Shown here: positions 24,596-36,100 of the stretch, piece by piece | Numbering within the stretch: position 1 is the stretch's first letter | Layout of the letters: each line of letters opens with the position of its first letter | Assembly: GCF_031755915.1 (NCBI RefSeq) | Contig: NC_083387.1 | Location: 19,117,001 to 19,181,000, forward strand | Direction: 5' to 3' | DNA: 64,000 bases | DNA from: Ziziphus jujuba | Taxonomy: Eukaryota > Streptophyta > Magnoliopsida > Rosales > Rhamnaceae | Program-made: the position numbers and the translations under genes | The notes under the pieces: model-generated | Databases searched by the model: none | Told to the model about the DNA's origin: nothing | The model's input: the letters and a program-made list of their open reading frames with translations, nothing else

Positions 24596-24609
24596 TTTGG
24601 TATCTCAGC
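24596..24609 (+). other. primer-binding site of element B
   Basis: TGGTATCTCAGC (24598-24609), two to three bases after the LTR, matches the complement of the initiator tRNA-Met 3' end (TGGTATCAGAGC) at all but two positions. Confidence 0.7.
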
Positions 24610-24739
24610 TTTAGGTTTCAAATTTCCTTGGGTTTGTACGTTACTGTACAACTCATCCTTTTTTTTTTCCTTTCATGTATACCCTTTTGTTGGTATTAAT
24701 TATATTTTGATTTGTTCTTTCATATAGAACTTTGTCCTG

Positions 24740-25294
24740 ATGCCTCGAGAAGGCATATGTGGTTCCTAGCAAGCTTCAACTAGAAGCATAAATGGATCTA
24801 CTTATAAGGAGCATCTTGTCAAGTGGTTGGCTCGATCATTTAAGAGGAGTGGGTTTCTTGGACATTCTATTGATTAGGATAATAGATTTAGAGCAGTGGG
24901 TTTTAATGGGTCTATTATAGCTTTATCTTGGCTAGTTGACATGGAGAAAATCCTAGATGAGAGTATGAAGTGTTCAGACGATGATAGGGTTAAGATTGCT
25001 AGCTTCATTCTTAAGGGGAATGCAAGAAAGTGGTGGATGTATGAAAAGACCAATAGACGTCACACTTGGGCATAATTCAAGACTACATTTCCCATTAAGT
25101 TTTGCTATCCAACCTTTGTTGAGACTAAAAGGCTAGAGTTTGAGATGCTTACTTAGAGTAACATGACAATTTCTGAGTATGAGTGGAGATTCAATGAGCT
25201 ATCAAAGTTCTCCCACAACTTGGTTCTTGATGAGATCAACAAGAAGAGAAGGTTTCTTGATAGTTTGAGCAAGCCAATAACGTTGAGCATCTCA
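24740..25294 (+). pseudogene. gag of element B, 5' part
   Basis: The leader is followed by an ATG (MPREG...) and, further on, a recognisable retrotransposon gag core (contains KGNARKWWMYEKT, then ISEYEWRFNELSKF and KKRRFLDSLSKPI). The first half is out of frame or decayed, and two TAG stops interrupt the core (both probably former Gln codons). Gag would form the virus-like particle. The frame is cut at 25294 by insertion of element A and resumes at 45612. Confidence 0.8.
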
Positions 25295-26670
25295 TGTAAC
25301 ATCTCGCTAGGAAAACGCTCCAAATTTGAACTTTTGATCAACTTTGACCAAGGTTGATAGGGGGTTAACCAAGTGGATTCCACAGTTGTTTCTTTACTGC
25401 GAGAGGAACTTCACTTTGATTGAGGAACTAAGGCGAAGTACTTGTTAACCCAAGTTCATAGACTAGTAATACTCCGAAATAGGAATTGACATTGAAAAGT
25501 TATGGTCAAAATAAATGGATAGGCAATCTAGAGGTTGATTTTTTATTTAAATGGAATTTGATTTTGACTCATGTACCATGTGTTAGTACTTGTCGATATG
25601 AGTCTATAGACTAATGGCATACTTAATTTGGATTTACGGTTGAAAAGTTACAGACCTGTAAAGTCGTGCATATTTTTTGGGACTAACTTTACCGAGTCGT
25701 AGAATATTTAAAGGCGTCCTTGAGAAGTGTCATATGTCACAAATTGGTAGGTGCCATATGTCACCAATGCGTAGGTGCCAAGCTTAACCAATTATTGGGT
25801 GCCACGTGTTACCTAAATATATTTATATATATATATATATATATAATAAAATAAAATAAAATAAAATATTATTTTTTTCCTTTTTCTTTTTCCTTTCTTT
25901 CTATCTCTCTCTTTTTGCTCCTCTCTCCCACGTGCAGAAAAAAAAGCCTCCATGCATTCATCTAAAATGGGGACTTTCTCTCACTCTCTCTTTCCTTATA
26001 CCTCTCTCTCTTTAACCGACTAAGTTGGCCATGCTTTGGCCACCGAATGCCGGCATGAGTTGGTAGGTGTGGGAGCCCATGGCAGGGCAATATCAGCTAC
26101 CAAATTCCTAGTTGTTTGGCTGGTGGAAGCACCTGGATTAGAGTTCAAATGTCTATGACAGATGTTGTCAATTTTTCATTCGTTCCCGACCACAACATCG
26201 ATTCCTCCTCCTAGTTTTCGACTCTCTAAGTCTAAATATGGCCTCTATTTTTTCAAATTCTATGTGTTTGAAGAGATACAATAGTTTGAAGTAGGGCAGA
26301 AATTTCTCAACCATTTTCCAACCATCAGTGATGGGATATGCAAGTTTAAGCTAAATATCCTTAATCCTCATCCCTCGAGCTTTCAAATGATGTATAATTT
26401 GTAAATTTTGGTTGAGTATATATGATTTTACTATTTTTGAGTAAATTTTTGCATTTATTGTGAAAATTGTGTTAAATTATATATATATATATATATATGT
26501 TTATGCATATATGTGTGTATATATGAGTGTGTAAATATGAAGTAGTGAGTGTTAGCTTTTAGTTTAAAATTATGTTAGTATTATGGCATTTAGTATTAAA
26601 CATGTATGTTTGTCAATATATATTTTGTACATATATATATTTGTGTTTTTGTGTGTGTGTGTGTGTGTGC
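25295..26670 (+). mobile_element. 5' LTR of element A, first segment
   Basis: The first approximately 290 bp align with 45146-45440 (GCGAAGTACTTGT/GATGAAGTACTTGT, GAAAAGTTATGGTCAAAA, TTTTGACTCATGTACCATGT). The rest has no coding content and contains (TA)n at 25822-25845 and 26477-26498 and (TG)n near 26651-26669. The segment ends where the duplicated MITE/LTR block begins. Confidence 0.75.
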
Positions 26671-27092
26671 ATACCTTCGACATATGTATAGATGTATATA
26701 CATATAAAGGTAAGCTACAGTGCAGATGGTTCATATGCGGACTTTGAAAAACTGGTCGTCAATACTCTCTCTGTGTATGAGTATTGCTAAGCAAGAGTTT
26801 TGTTAAGAAAGAATCAAAATTGACAGTAATATTGAGCATTGATTGATACGAACCTAGGTTAACTAGCACCTAAACCGATGTATACCTTCGACATGTGTGT
26901 AGATGTATATACATGTAAGGGTAAGCTACAATGCCGACGGTTTAGATGGGGACCATGGAAAACCCATCGTCAATACTCTCTGTGTATATGAGTGTTGCTA
27001 AGCAAGAGTTTTGCTACTGAGGGAGAATCAAAATTGGCAGTAATATTGAGCATTGATTGATACGAACCTAGATTGACTCGCACCTAAACCCG
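26671..27092. repeat. 211-bp tandem duplication spanning MITE, C' LTR and solo-LTR junction
   Basis: Units start at ATACCTTCGACAT (26671 and 26882). Each holds the left arm of hairpin MITE family 1 (GGTAAGCTACA.TGC.GA.GG), a stretch of C' LTR (AAGAGTTTTG...ATATTGAGCATTGA) and the start of the antisense solo LTR (TGATACGAACCTAG at 26844 and 27058). The duplication is therefore younger than all three insertions. Confidence 0.85.
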
Positions 27093-28190
27093 TATTATAT
27101 TAGCCTAGATCTCAATTAAGTTTAGATTTTAATGCAATGACCTCAACCCCTACCTAACTAACATGTGATTAGAAATATTGGTATAATGAAGACGCTACAA
27201 TATGTGATATAAATCCTATTGATAAGTAAAAACTAAAACATTCACTCTCTAATGGTGTTTTAGGTGTTCAAAGAGAATTTTATCTCACAAATAATTTTCT
27301 AAATAAAATAGAAGGTTGATTTCTCATTGAAAATAAGCCCTTAAATTGGCAAAAGTCACAAAGCAATAAGCCTTAGAAATTTAAGGTAAAATCGGCCACC
27401 AAAGAGAAAAGGAAACATGTTGACCGATTCTCACACTACTTTCCTAAACTTATTTATATTAATTAATTCTTTTATTTTGAATTAGGAATTAGTTAATTTA
27501 TAATGAAAATAATAAAACAATAACTTTCCTAAGTTTATTTTTCAATAAAATAAATAAATAAAAACTAAAATAAAAGCTAGTTTCCTAAAACAAAAGATAA
27601 TGTTCAAATTAGGAAACTAGTTGACTAGTTTGACAACTAAATTAATTTTGACCAATCTTCAGCTTGTTTGGGCTCCAAATCAGCTTCCATATGCCATGTA
27701 AGATGCCAAATATGATTAATAATGATTCCCACACATTGCCTCTTGATTGGAATAAGTCAAACTTGCTTGAATAAGAAGAAAAGTCAAAGCCAGCTGCTAA
27801 ACATCACATTTTTGGATAAATTGAGGTGTTGTCCATAAAAGCTGGTTTTAGGTGCTTTTAATTCTGCCTTGACATGATTCCATGGACTCTTAGTGATATC
27901 CATTGAATCCATGAAGTGTTGGATCCATTCATTGCTTCCTGGAGTCCATATATGCACTAAAATAGCTACCTAGGTCCATATCAGCTTCCACCACTTGGAC
28001 GCTTAAAATAAGCTTTGTATCTTTGGGTATTGACAAGCCCTTTTGAGAACTAATTACTCCCTATATAAAAAGAGCTAGATTGTCCTTAAGTCTCTTAGCT
28101 TGAGCCCTAGTGATTAGTCTGGTCTTCATCCATATCGAGTCAACACCTCAGCAGGTTGTCAGTTGTGCGGGTTCAGGCAGATTTTCATCA
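27058..28190 (-). mobile_element. solo LTR C1 (C family, 1133 bp)
   Basis: The plus strand reads TGATACGAACC...TTTTCATCA, so the LTR is in minus orientation (sense TGATGAAAA...CGTATCA). The 5-bp duplication TTGAT flanks it (27053-27057 and 28191-28195). It interrupts the 5' LTR of C', whose sequence continues on the other side. No interior remains, as expected after LTR-LTR recombination. Confidence 0.9.
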
Positions 28191-28807
28191 TTGATGATGT
28201 GGCACTTTGATGACATGGCATCATTGGACATGTGGCATCTAAGTGGCTGTCCAACATGCTTTGAAGAGAAAGAAATCGACTTGTTTCCTTTTTAGGCCGA
28301 ATTATGTGCTTTACTTGATCACCAAGTTTCATAATTTTAGTCTTAATTTAATTTTAGGAAATCTTTAATTTTGACGATGTTTTTAATTATTTTTAGCTGG
28401 ACAATTAATTGTTAACTAGTTTTCTCATCTAATTTTTCATGTAATTTGTCATTTTCCTAAACTATAAAAGAATTGACTAGTGAAATTTAAATTAGGAAAT
28501 AAATTAGAGTTTAGGGTTTTGGAAACATTATTGGCCGAATTTTTAAAGTACTTTTGCCAATAAAAAAGGCTTCAATTTCATTAACACAATAACTTCGGAT
28601 CTTCAGTAAAAATTAATACTTGTTAAAATTAAACCTTTTGGTTTTCTAACAGCTATCCTTTGAACTTTTCTAATTTGAGAATTAAAGTTCAATCATTGAT
28701 TTATCAATAGGGTATTTTCCACGTCATTCATTCCATAGCACCTGGATGAATTAGACAATTGAGTACTATTTGTATGAATCTAGATTGGATTGCTTAGGCT
28801 TGTATCA
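28191..28807 (+). mobile_element. 5' LTR of C', 3' portion
   Basis: It aligns with 34615-35250 from GATGTGGCACTTTGATGACA to the end (TTGTATCA here, CTCATATCA there). The two LTRs differ by many substitutions and small indels, so the insertion is not young. Confidence 0.85.
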
Positions 28808-28808
28808 A

Positions 28809-28827
28809 TTATGCTATTAGAGTAAGG
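28809..28827 (+). other. primer-binding site of C'
   Basis: TGCTATTAGAGTAAGG lies within a base or two of the LTR end and resembles the initiator tRNA-Met complement with three mismatches. Confidence 0.6.
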
Positions 28828-29819
28828 TTCTAATTTTTTGGTTTGATTATCTTTTAATTTTGATTTTTACATTCTTGCTGCAATTTAGCATTAGGTTAGA
28901 TTGTATTCTCATTAATATATTTGTGTTAGTTCTTCATCATCATCAAATCTTTAAAAAAAAAAAAATCTTCTTGCGTTAAGTTTTGTTTAAGCCCAAAATT
29001 TGTTTAGGTTTTCTTGAGTATCAATCTTTGTTGAGGTTTGAAACTTTTGGTCTCCTTATGCCCTTTTACTTTAAAAAAAAAAAATTTGTTGTATCCTAAT
29101 CTTGAATTTTGGTTGAAATTGCATTAGTTGTTCTCTTTAAAGAACTTGATTTTTGTGTGATCTTTTTATTCTTTATTCTAGTCATTAATTTTGATTATCA
29201 TCGTAGTATCTTAAACAAAGAAAAATGCATCAAATTGCATCCTAGTTGGAATATATTAGTGGAACTGAATTGTATCAAACTTAATCTATTGGTGTAATTT
29301 GTGAGTTGTATTGCATTACTTGGATTGAGATTGAAATTTGGTGATATTGTGAACTTTGTTACTATTGCTTTAGTACAAAAAATATATATAAAAGGAAAGA
29401 AAAAAGGTGAAAGCTGAAGTCTATTGTGAAGATTATTGTAATCTTGCTGCTGGTTTTGGTTAAGATATATATATATTGCAAATTGAGTGATTTGAGTTTG
29501 GCTAGAAAATGAAGCACTAAGCCTTATAATTCTAAGAAACAATTAAGGTTGATTCAAGGTATTGTTTTCTTACTCTTTGATTCTTTGGTTTAATTGATTC
29601 TTTGTCATCTTAAATTGTCTTTTGCTATCTAAATAATTTGTTATTTCCAAATTTACCTTTTATGGTCATTTTGTTTTAATTCTTTGATCAATTTCTTTCA
29701 TTAGCCAAAACTAGTTGCTCTATTATTTATTTTTTCTTGTTTCTTTTTTTTTTGTTAGAATAAATTTTATAAAAACATATTTTGATCCAAGACTTTTATA
29801 AGCTCTAATTAGTGAAATG
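28828..29819 (+). other. leader of C', no gene
   Basis: About 1 kb of T-rich sequence lies between the primer-binding site and gag. Frames such as 29109-29297 are not coding-like. Confidence 0.6.
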
Positions 29820-30830
29820 ACGGAGAAGCTCAAGGTGAAATTCAAGGCTGAATAGAAGGTGGAAATAAAAGAGCTTAGGGTAGAAATCAATAAAGTCAAA
29901 ATCAACGATGGATGTTTTCATAAAACAAACAGCCACACAAGTTGGAAGAAATATGGGAAAAGGTGTGCAAAGAGATGAACATACTAGTAGAACCATTGGA
30001 GATGGTTCGAGAAATGAAAAGGCTATTTCAACTAGTATAAGAAGGAGGAACCGTGGGGAAGACAATGGGGGTATCAAGCTTAAAATACCTTCATTCTATA
30101 GCAAGATGGATCCCAATGCACCTTGAGTGGGAGTAAAAAGTTGAGATGGTTTTTGATTGTCATGATTTCTCGAAATCTAAGAAGGTCACATTAGCAAGTG
30201 TGGCATTTCTTGACTATGCTTTAAAGTGGTGGGAAAAGGAATACACTATTAGGATGAGAGCTGGTTAAGCACTACTTTCCATATCGGGAGAGATGAAAAC
30301 TTTGATGAGAAAGAGATTTGTACCTAGCCATTGTTATCATAGTATTTATCAAAAGTTACGAACTTGATCTTAAGGTTTAAGGAGTCTAAAGGAGTACCAC
30401 CAAGAGATAAAGTTTCTAATGCTTAGAGTTGATATGGTAGAGGATAAGGAATCTACAATGACTGATTTTCTTGCGGGTTTGAACAACAACATTGCTGACC
30501 AAGGATTTGCACCAATACATGGATTTTGAGGAGATGTTGCATATGGTGATCAAAATAGAGTAATAACTCAAAAAGGAGGGCTACCACACATGTATCTAGT
30601 GCATCAAGCCCTTGAAAATTAACAACCAATCCATGAAGCCCAACAAAGTTAAATTAGATTTCAAAACAACTTCAAGGTCGAAAATAGAAGCTAAGGCTAC
30701 AAGTTCTAAATGCTCCAATCAAGTAAGTTTGTTTGATTTAACACTTTCTAGTAATTGTGATATAATATGTTTCATGTGTTAAGGTAGGGGACATATAGCT
30801 AGCTAGTGTCCAAATTGAAAGACAGTGGTC
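29820..30830 (+). pseudogene. gag of C' with CCHC zinc knuckle
   Basis: Gag begins near the Lys/Glu-rich MTEKLKVKFKAE segment. It contains the core around MVFDCHDFSKSKKVTLASVA and ALKWWEKE, and ends in a nucleic-acid-binding knuckle (CFMC...GRGHIAS...CPN, 30764-30815). The frame is broken many times. Three stops inside or next to the knuckle (TAA, TAG, TGA) lie where the intact E59 copy has Gln, Gln and a basic residue. Confidence 0.85.
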
Positions 30831-30954
30831 ATACAAGAGAGTGGAGAAGTAAAGTCCGAGGAGGAGGATTCAAGGGACAATGAGATACGACCTTTGGAAG
30901 ATTGCAATGATTGTGGAGATGAGGATGAGCTGTCATATTCTGAAGGATTGGATT

Positions 30955-31330
30955 TGGTTATACAAAGATGAGGAGGATATACAATGTGAGAACATCTTTC
31001 CCACTAGATACAAAATCCAAGACAAGATATGTAGTGTGATAATTGATGGCGGTAGTTTTGTAAATGTTGCCAGTACTTTGCTTGTTGAAAACTAGGTTTA
31101 CATCCAGATCCCTGTAGGTTACAATCATTGAATGATAGCGGTGATGTAAAGGTAACTAAACAAGTTAGAGTTACTTTTACTATCAAGAAATACACTGATG
31201 AAGTCTTGTGTGATGTAGTTCCTATATAGGCTGGACACTTGTTATTAGGCCATCCTTGGAAATATGACAAGGATGCTTTGCATCATGGTCAAACTAACAA
31301 GTATGACTTTAATTTTAAAGGAAAAAGAGT
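30955..31330 (+). pseudogene. aspartic protease of C'
   Basis: The sequence contains ENIFPTRYKIQDKICSVIID followed by GGSFVNVAS. IIDGGS is the active-site loop in the DGGS form also seen (as IIDDGS) in E59. A stop after LLVEN and frame changes follow; the end of the domain (AGHLLLGHPW-like) is still readable near 31230-31260. The protease would have cleaved the polyprotein. Confidence 0.8.
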
Positions 31331-31379
31331 TGTACTTGCATCATTATCTCCTATATAGGTACTGAAAGATCAAATAGCC

Positions 31380-31740
31380 ATGCAAAAGTCAATGAGGAAG
31401 CAAATTGTAAAAGAGGTCGAAAATCAAAAAGGAGAGAGAATTATTCCACCTTGGACAAACAATAAAAACTCAAAGGAGAAGAAATCACATGAGGCTGAGC
31501 TACATTCCAAGAAAGAAAGTGTTAAATCCATGGGTAAAAGTGAGTGGAAAGAAAAAGAAAAAACAAAAGGGAAAGAGGGGAAAGAAAATATAGGCATTTT
31601 ATCAAAACATATTGAAATTAAGAAAGCTTTCTTGAGCGAAAAGCCAGTGTTCGTAATGACGTATAAGCAATGTTATTTAAACTATTTGGCTAACCCCAAT
31701 GAACCTATTTTGCTTATTTATGTTATGTCTCTTTTGTAGA
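31380..31740 (+). pseudogene. Lys/Glu-rich linker between protease and RT of C'
   Basis: A basic-acidic low-complexity segment is followed by LSEKPVFVMTYKQCYLNYLANP, closely matching the linker of E59 (KKPMIVMMYKEAYMNHLINP). The function is unknown; it precedes the RT in all C-family copies here. Confidence 0.7.
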
Positions 31741-32680
31741 AATATGAAGGTATCTTTCCAGAGAAGATTCCTAAAGGATTACCTCCATTAAGAGGAATTG
31801 AGCATCAAATAGGTTTCATTCCTAGGGCTATGATTCCCAACAAGCCTGCATACATAACCAATCCAAAGGAAATAAAGGAATCACAACGTCAGGTAAGTGA
31901 GCTTTTTGGTAAAGGCTATGTTAGAGAAAGTATAAGTCCTAGTGTTGTGCCTGTGTTATTAGTGCATAAAAGAGATGGAACATGGAGACTATGTGTTGAT
32001 TGTAAGGCCATTAATAACATAACCATTAGATATATTAATAACATAACCATTAAATATATACATCCAATACCTAAGTTAGATGATATACTTGATGAATTGT
32101 ATGGTGTTTGTGTTTTCTCTAAAATTGATCTTAAAATTGGATATCATCAAATTCGCATGAAAGAGGGTGACGATTGGAAAATATCTTTTAAAGCCAAATA
32201 TAGATTGTATGAATGGTTAGTTATGCTTTTTGGTTTAACTAATGCACTAGTACATTTATGCATTTTAGAAATCATGTTTTAAGAGCATAGTTAGGAAAAA
32301 ATGTTGTTGTGTATTTTGATGATATCTTAATATATAGCCGAAATTTAGAGGAGCATGTTGAGCATCTTAGGGATGTGTATGATGTTCTAAGAAAAGAAAA
32401 ATTGTATGCTAATCTTAAGAAGTGTACTTTTTGCACTAGTGAACTTGTATTTTTAGGTCTTGTTGTTAGTGTAAAAGGCATCAAGGTTGACAATGAAAAT
32501 GTAAGGGTAATTAGGGAATGCTCGACCCCTACATCTATAACCAATATTAGAAGTTTTCATGATCTTGTTAGTTTTTACAAAAAGATTCATCAAGGACTTC
32601 AGTACCATTGCTGCACCACTTATGGAAGTGATCAAGAAAAGTATAGGCTTTAAATGGGGAAAAGAGCAAGAGAAGTCTTA
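31740..32680 (+). pseudogene. reverse transcriptase of C'
   Basis: RT would copy element RNA into DNA. Visible in order are [74 protein letters not shown], a frameshift near 32270-32300, then the catalytic [13 protein letters not shown] with both aspartates intact. A 24-bp in-frame duplication (32011-32034 repeated at 32035-32058) doubles NNITI(R/K)YI inside the fingers. The connection domain runs on to about 32680. Confidence 0.9.
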
Positions 32681-32689
32681 TAATTTGCC

Positions 32690-33115
32690 AAAACACAAAC
32701 TTGTCAAATGAAACTTTGCTTTCTTTGCCTAACTTTGCTAAAACATTTGAAGTTGAGTGTGATGCATCATATATTGGTATAGGTGTTGTTCTTATACAAG
32801 AAGATAGAACCATCCTCTACTTCAGTGAGAAATTAAGTGAAGCTACATTGACTTATCCGATGTAGGACAAGGAGCTCTATTCGTTGGTTAGAATGTTGTA
32901 GATATGATGGCATTACCTTCAGCTAAAAGAATTTTTACTACATACTGATCATGAGTCTTTAAAGTACTTGAAGGGTCAAACTAAACTCATAGGTTTCACA
33001 GACGTTGGATGGAATTCATTGAGATCCTTCCATATGTGTTCAAGTACAAATTAGGTAAAGATAATATAGTGATTGATGTATTATCAAGAAGATATATTTT
33101 ACTTTCCACTTTGCA
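32690..33115 (+). pseudogene. RNase H of C'
   Basis: The region contains FAKTFEVECDAS, YFSEKLSEATLTYP, DKELYSLVRML and [15 protein letters not shown], the expected catalytic Asp-Glu-Asp layout. It is interrupted by two stops (after TYPM and after RML) and decays after KLIGF. Confidence 0.85.
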
Positions 33116-33124
33116 TGCTAGGGT

Positions 33125-34310
33125 TTGAACATATTAAAAGTCTTTATGCAAGTGATGAAGTCTTTGCTGAAATTTATTTGCAATGTGAAAGCTAAAGGTA
33201 AATATTATCTTTTTGATGGTTTCACCTTTAGGGAAGATACATTATGCATTCCTAGCTATAGTAGGCATGAATTATTGGTTAGAGAATATTATTGTGGTGG
33301 TTTAATGGGACATTTTGGTGTAACTAAGACATTAGTTATATTGCATGAACATTTTTACTGGCCACGCATGAGAAAAGATGTGGAGAACATTTGTGATAAG
33401 TGTATTAAGTGTAAGCAAGCTAAATCAGAGTTGAATCTTCATGGATTATATATGCCATTACTTATACCTAGTCATCCTTGGATTGATATCTCTATGAACT
33501 TTATATTAGGATTACCTAGAACAAAGAGTGGAAGGAATTCTATTTTTGTTATTGTTGATAGGTTTTTTAAAATGACACACTTTATTTCTTATCATAAAAC
33601 AGATTATGCATCCCATATTGCTAACTTATTTTCCAAAGATATTGTTAGATTGCATGGTATGGCTAGAATAATAGTTTTTGGTGGAGATGCTAAATTCCTA
33701 AGTTATTTTTAGAAGACTTTATAGGCTAAACTTGGTAGTAAGTTTTTGTTTTCTACCACTTGTCATCTTTAGATTGATGGTCAAATGGCAGTAGTAAATA
33801 GGACTTTGTCTATCTTGTTAAGAGCTTTAAGTAGCAAAAACATTAAAACTTAGGAAAAGTGTTTACCATATGTGTTTGAATACAATAGGACTATTCACTC
33901 TAATACTAATTTTTCACATTGAACTTGTTTATGGTTTTAATCTTTTAACTCCATTAGATTTATCACCATTATCTTTAAGTGAGAGAGCTAACGTAGATGG
34001 GAAGAGGAAAGCCAAATTGGTTAAGCTTTTGCATGAAAAGGAACATACAAACATATAGAGGAAGACAAAACAATAGGCAAAATAAGCCAACAAAGGAAGA
34101 GAAAAGGTTGTCTTTGAGCTTGGAGATTGGGTATGATTGTACCTTAGGAATGCGAGGTTTCCTAAGCAAAGGAAATTAAAACTTATGTCAAGAGGAGATG
34201 AAACCTTCCAAGTATTTTAGAAGATTGGAGACAGTGCTTATAAGTTAGATTTTCTAGGTGAGTATAACGTTAGAGCTACTTTTAATATATCTTACTATCC
34301 CCTTTTGATG
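33125..34310 (+). pseudogene. integrase of C', catalytically dead
   Basis: The HHCC zinc domain is visible (H...GHFG...CDKCIKCKQAKS). The core follows as WIDISMNFILGLPRT. The first catalytic Asp is Asn here (MNFILG), and the second position (IVFGGDAKF) has lost the Asp of the usual SDR motif. A stop follows near 33710. The C-terminal domain (ELGDWV-like, RNARFPKQRK, YKLDFLGEYNVRATF) can be read in shifted frames up to about 34310. Confidence 0.88.
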
Positions 34311-34340
34311 CAGGTGATGATTTGTAGACAAATCATTTTT

Positions 34341-34353
34341 AAGAGGAAGGGAA
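34341..34353 (+). other. polypurine tract of C'
   Basis: AAGAGGAAGGGAA directly precedes the 3' LTR start TGATGA. It is the plus-strand primer site. E52 and E59 have AAGAGGAGGGGAA and a similar tract at the equivalent place. Confidence 0.85.
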
Positions 34354-35250
34354 TGATGAAGGTCATCATGGGAACACTCAAAGATGGAGTCCTGAGCCAT
34401 TGGAGTTGTGAACTAGACCAATCACAAAAGCTCGTGCAAAAAGATTTAACAAACCATTAAAGGGTCTTATATGGGAGGTGCTTGTCAATTAAGAGCGTAA
34501 GAGTTTTGCTAAGGAATAATGAAAATTGGTAGCAATATTGAGCATTGAAAACCACATATATGAAGTCATGAAAGAGTCCAATGGTAGGGGCAATTTGGTC
34601 ATTTTCCAAGAGCATGGTGATGTGGCACTTTGATGACATGGCATCATTGGACACATGGCATAACATGTGGCATCTAAGTGGCTATACGTGGTTTGAAGAG
34701 AAAGAAATCAGCTTGTTTTCCTTTTAGGCTTAATTATGTGCTTTACTTGATCACCAAGTTACTTGTTCTCCAAGTTTTACAATTTTGGTCTTATTTTAAT
34801 TTTAGAAAACCTTTAATTTTTATTGTGTTTTTAATTTTTTTTAGGCGGATAATTAATTGTTAACTAGTTTTCTAATCTTAATTTGTAATGTAATTAGTCA
34901 CTTTCCTAAACAAAAAAGAATTGACTAGTCAAATTTAAATTAGGAAATAAGTTAGAATTTAGGGTTTAGGCAACATTATTGGCTGAATTTTTAAGGTATT
35001 TTTGCCAATAAAAAGACTTCAATTTTATTAATACAACAACTTTTGATCTTCAGCATAAATTAATATTTATGAGAGTTAAATCTTTTGGCTATTTAACAAC
35101 TATCCTATGAATTTTTCTAACTTGAGAATTAAAGTTCAATCCTTAACTTATCAATAAGGTATTTCCGCAAACTTTTTGTGGCTCATCCATTCTATATAAC
35201 TTGAATAAATTAGATGATCAATCAAGGTTGGATCATGTAGGCTCATATCA
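34354..35250 (+). mobile_element. 3' LTR of C' (897 bp)
   Basis: It runs from TGATGAAGG to CTCATATCA. The first approximately 150 bp still show decayed coding sequence homologous to the LTR-encoded tail of E59 (RWSPEP, then PITKARAKRF). A region of 50 bp beginning AAGAGTTTTGCTA matches 27005-27057. Confidence 0.88.
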
Positions 35251-35390
35251 ACATATATATACATTTGTTAAAAGATGGTGTATATGCGTGTATAATAAAA
35301 ATGGTTTATATATTGTGACTGATCATAGGATGCTTATTATTCATTGTGATTTAATGTAACATATATATATATATGTTTGCATATGTGTAT

Positions 35391-35428
<38 letters not shown>

Positions 35429-35535
35429 TCAGGTTATTTTAATCATATGCATGTATACTTATATCTATGATTTGTAAGATAATCTGTTTCTATTCGCTTG
35501 TACATATATTTATACATATATGTGTATAGACAATC
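35251..35535. other. TA-rich segment between C' and the pararetrovirus
   Basis: It has (TA)n at 35394-35424 and no coding content. It is probably a further piece of the element A LTR, but I cannot align it firmly. Confidence 0.45.
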
Positions 35536-35559
35536 ACCTTAACCTATTCGTTCATCGAA

Positions 35560-36100
35560 TATTGGAAATCTTTCTTCATCTAATTTAGTAGCATGGATGA
35601 TTTATGATTTAGATTTGATCTGTAACATTAAATGTTTCCAATTTTTCCATAAATGTTCTTTTTGTTCTCTAGTATGTGACTATCTATATTTCATTAATTT
35701 TCCAGTAAGTTTATCAGATCCATGCATATTAAAAATTTTAACTTTAAATATAAAAACTTCAGGCTATAGGTTCGACGAAGGTTACCAACCCTTAGCTTTA
35801 ATTTATAAAATTCATCATAAAGTCTCGGGAACTAATATAAACTTTAAAGCTAAAAAATATAATGCTAAAGGTCATACAATGTTAATCCAGAGTCAATATC
35901 AAGATCTAAATATAAAAATTCCTAAAATGATCGAATAGTAAGATGTCAATCTACCTTCTGATTGGGTATTAACTGATATCCGATCTCCAACCCCTATTCA
36001 AAATATTTTAACCAATACTGAATTCATCTCATGGTCTGTAGATGGGTCAATAAGAATCACTTTGATAGACAACCTAGATCTAATCAACTCTTAGGAGAAA
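35560..36100 (+). pseudogene. movement protein remnant (30K superfamily)
   Basis: The open segment to 35938 includes GYRFDEGYQPLALIYKIHHK, and a second segment after a TAG stop includes LPSDWVLTDI. Both resemble the C-terminal half of caulimovirid movement proteins, which widen plasmodesmata for cell-to-cell spread. The N-terminal part is missing or unrecognisable, and stops or frame changes interrupt it. Confidence 0.65.

Larger units (their letters stand above)
27005..35250 (+). mobile_element. Ty3/gypsy element C' with all domains but broken frames
   Basis: The order is 5' LTR (5'-truncated, 27005-27057 and 28191-28807), primer-binding site, gag, protease, RT, RNase H, integrase, polypurine tract and 3' LTR (34354-35250). 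The gag-protease-RT-RNase H-integrase order is that of Ty3/gypsy. A 1.1-kb solo LTR sits inside its 5' LTR. Frequent stops and frameshifts make it non-functional. It belongs to the C family, subtype with an approximately 0.9-kb LTR, together with E59. Confidence 0.9.

Noticed and set aside
28110..28295. 61-residue plus-strand frame
   Set aside because: It spans the end of solo LTR C1 and the resumed C' LTR, so it is a chance join.
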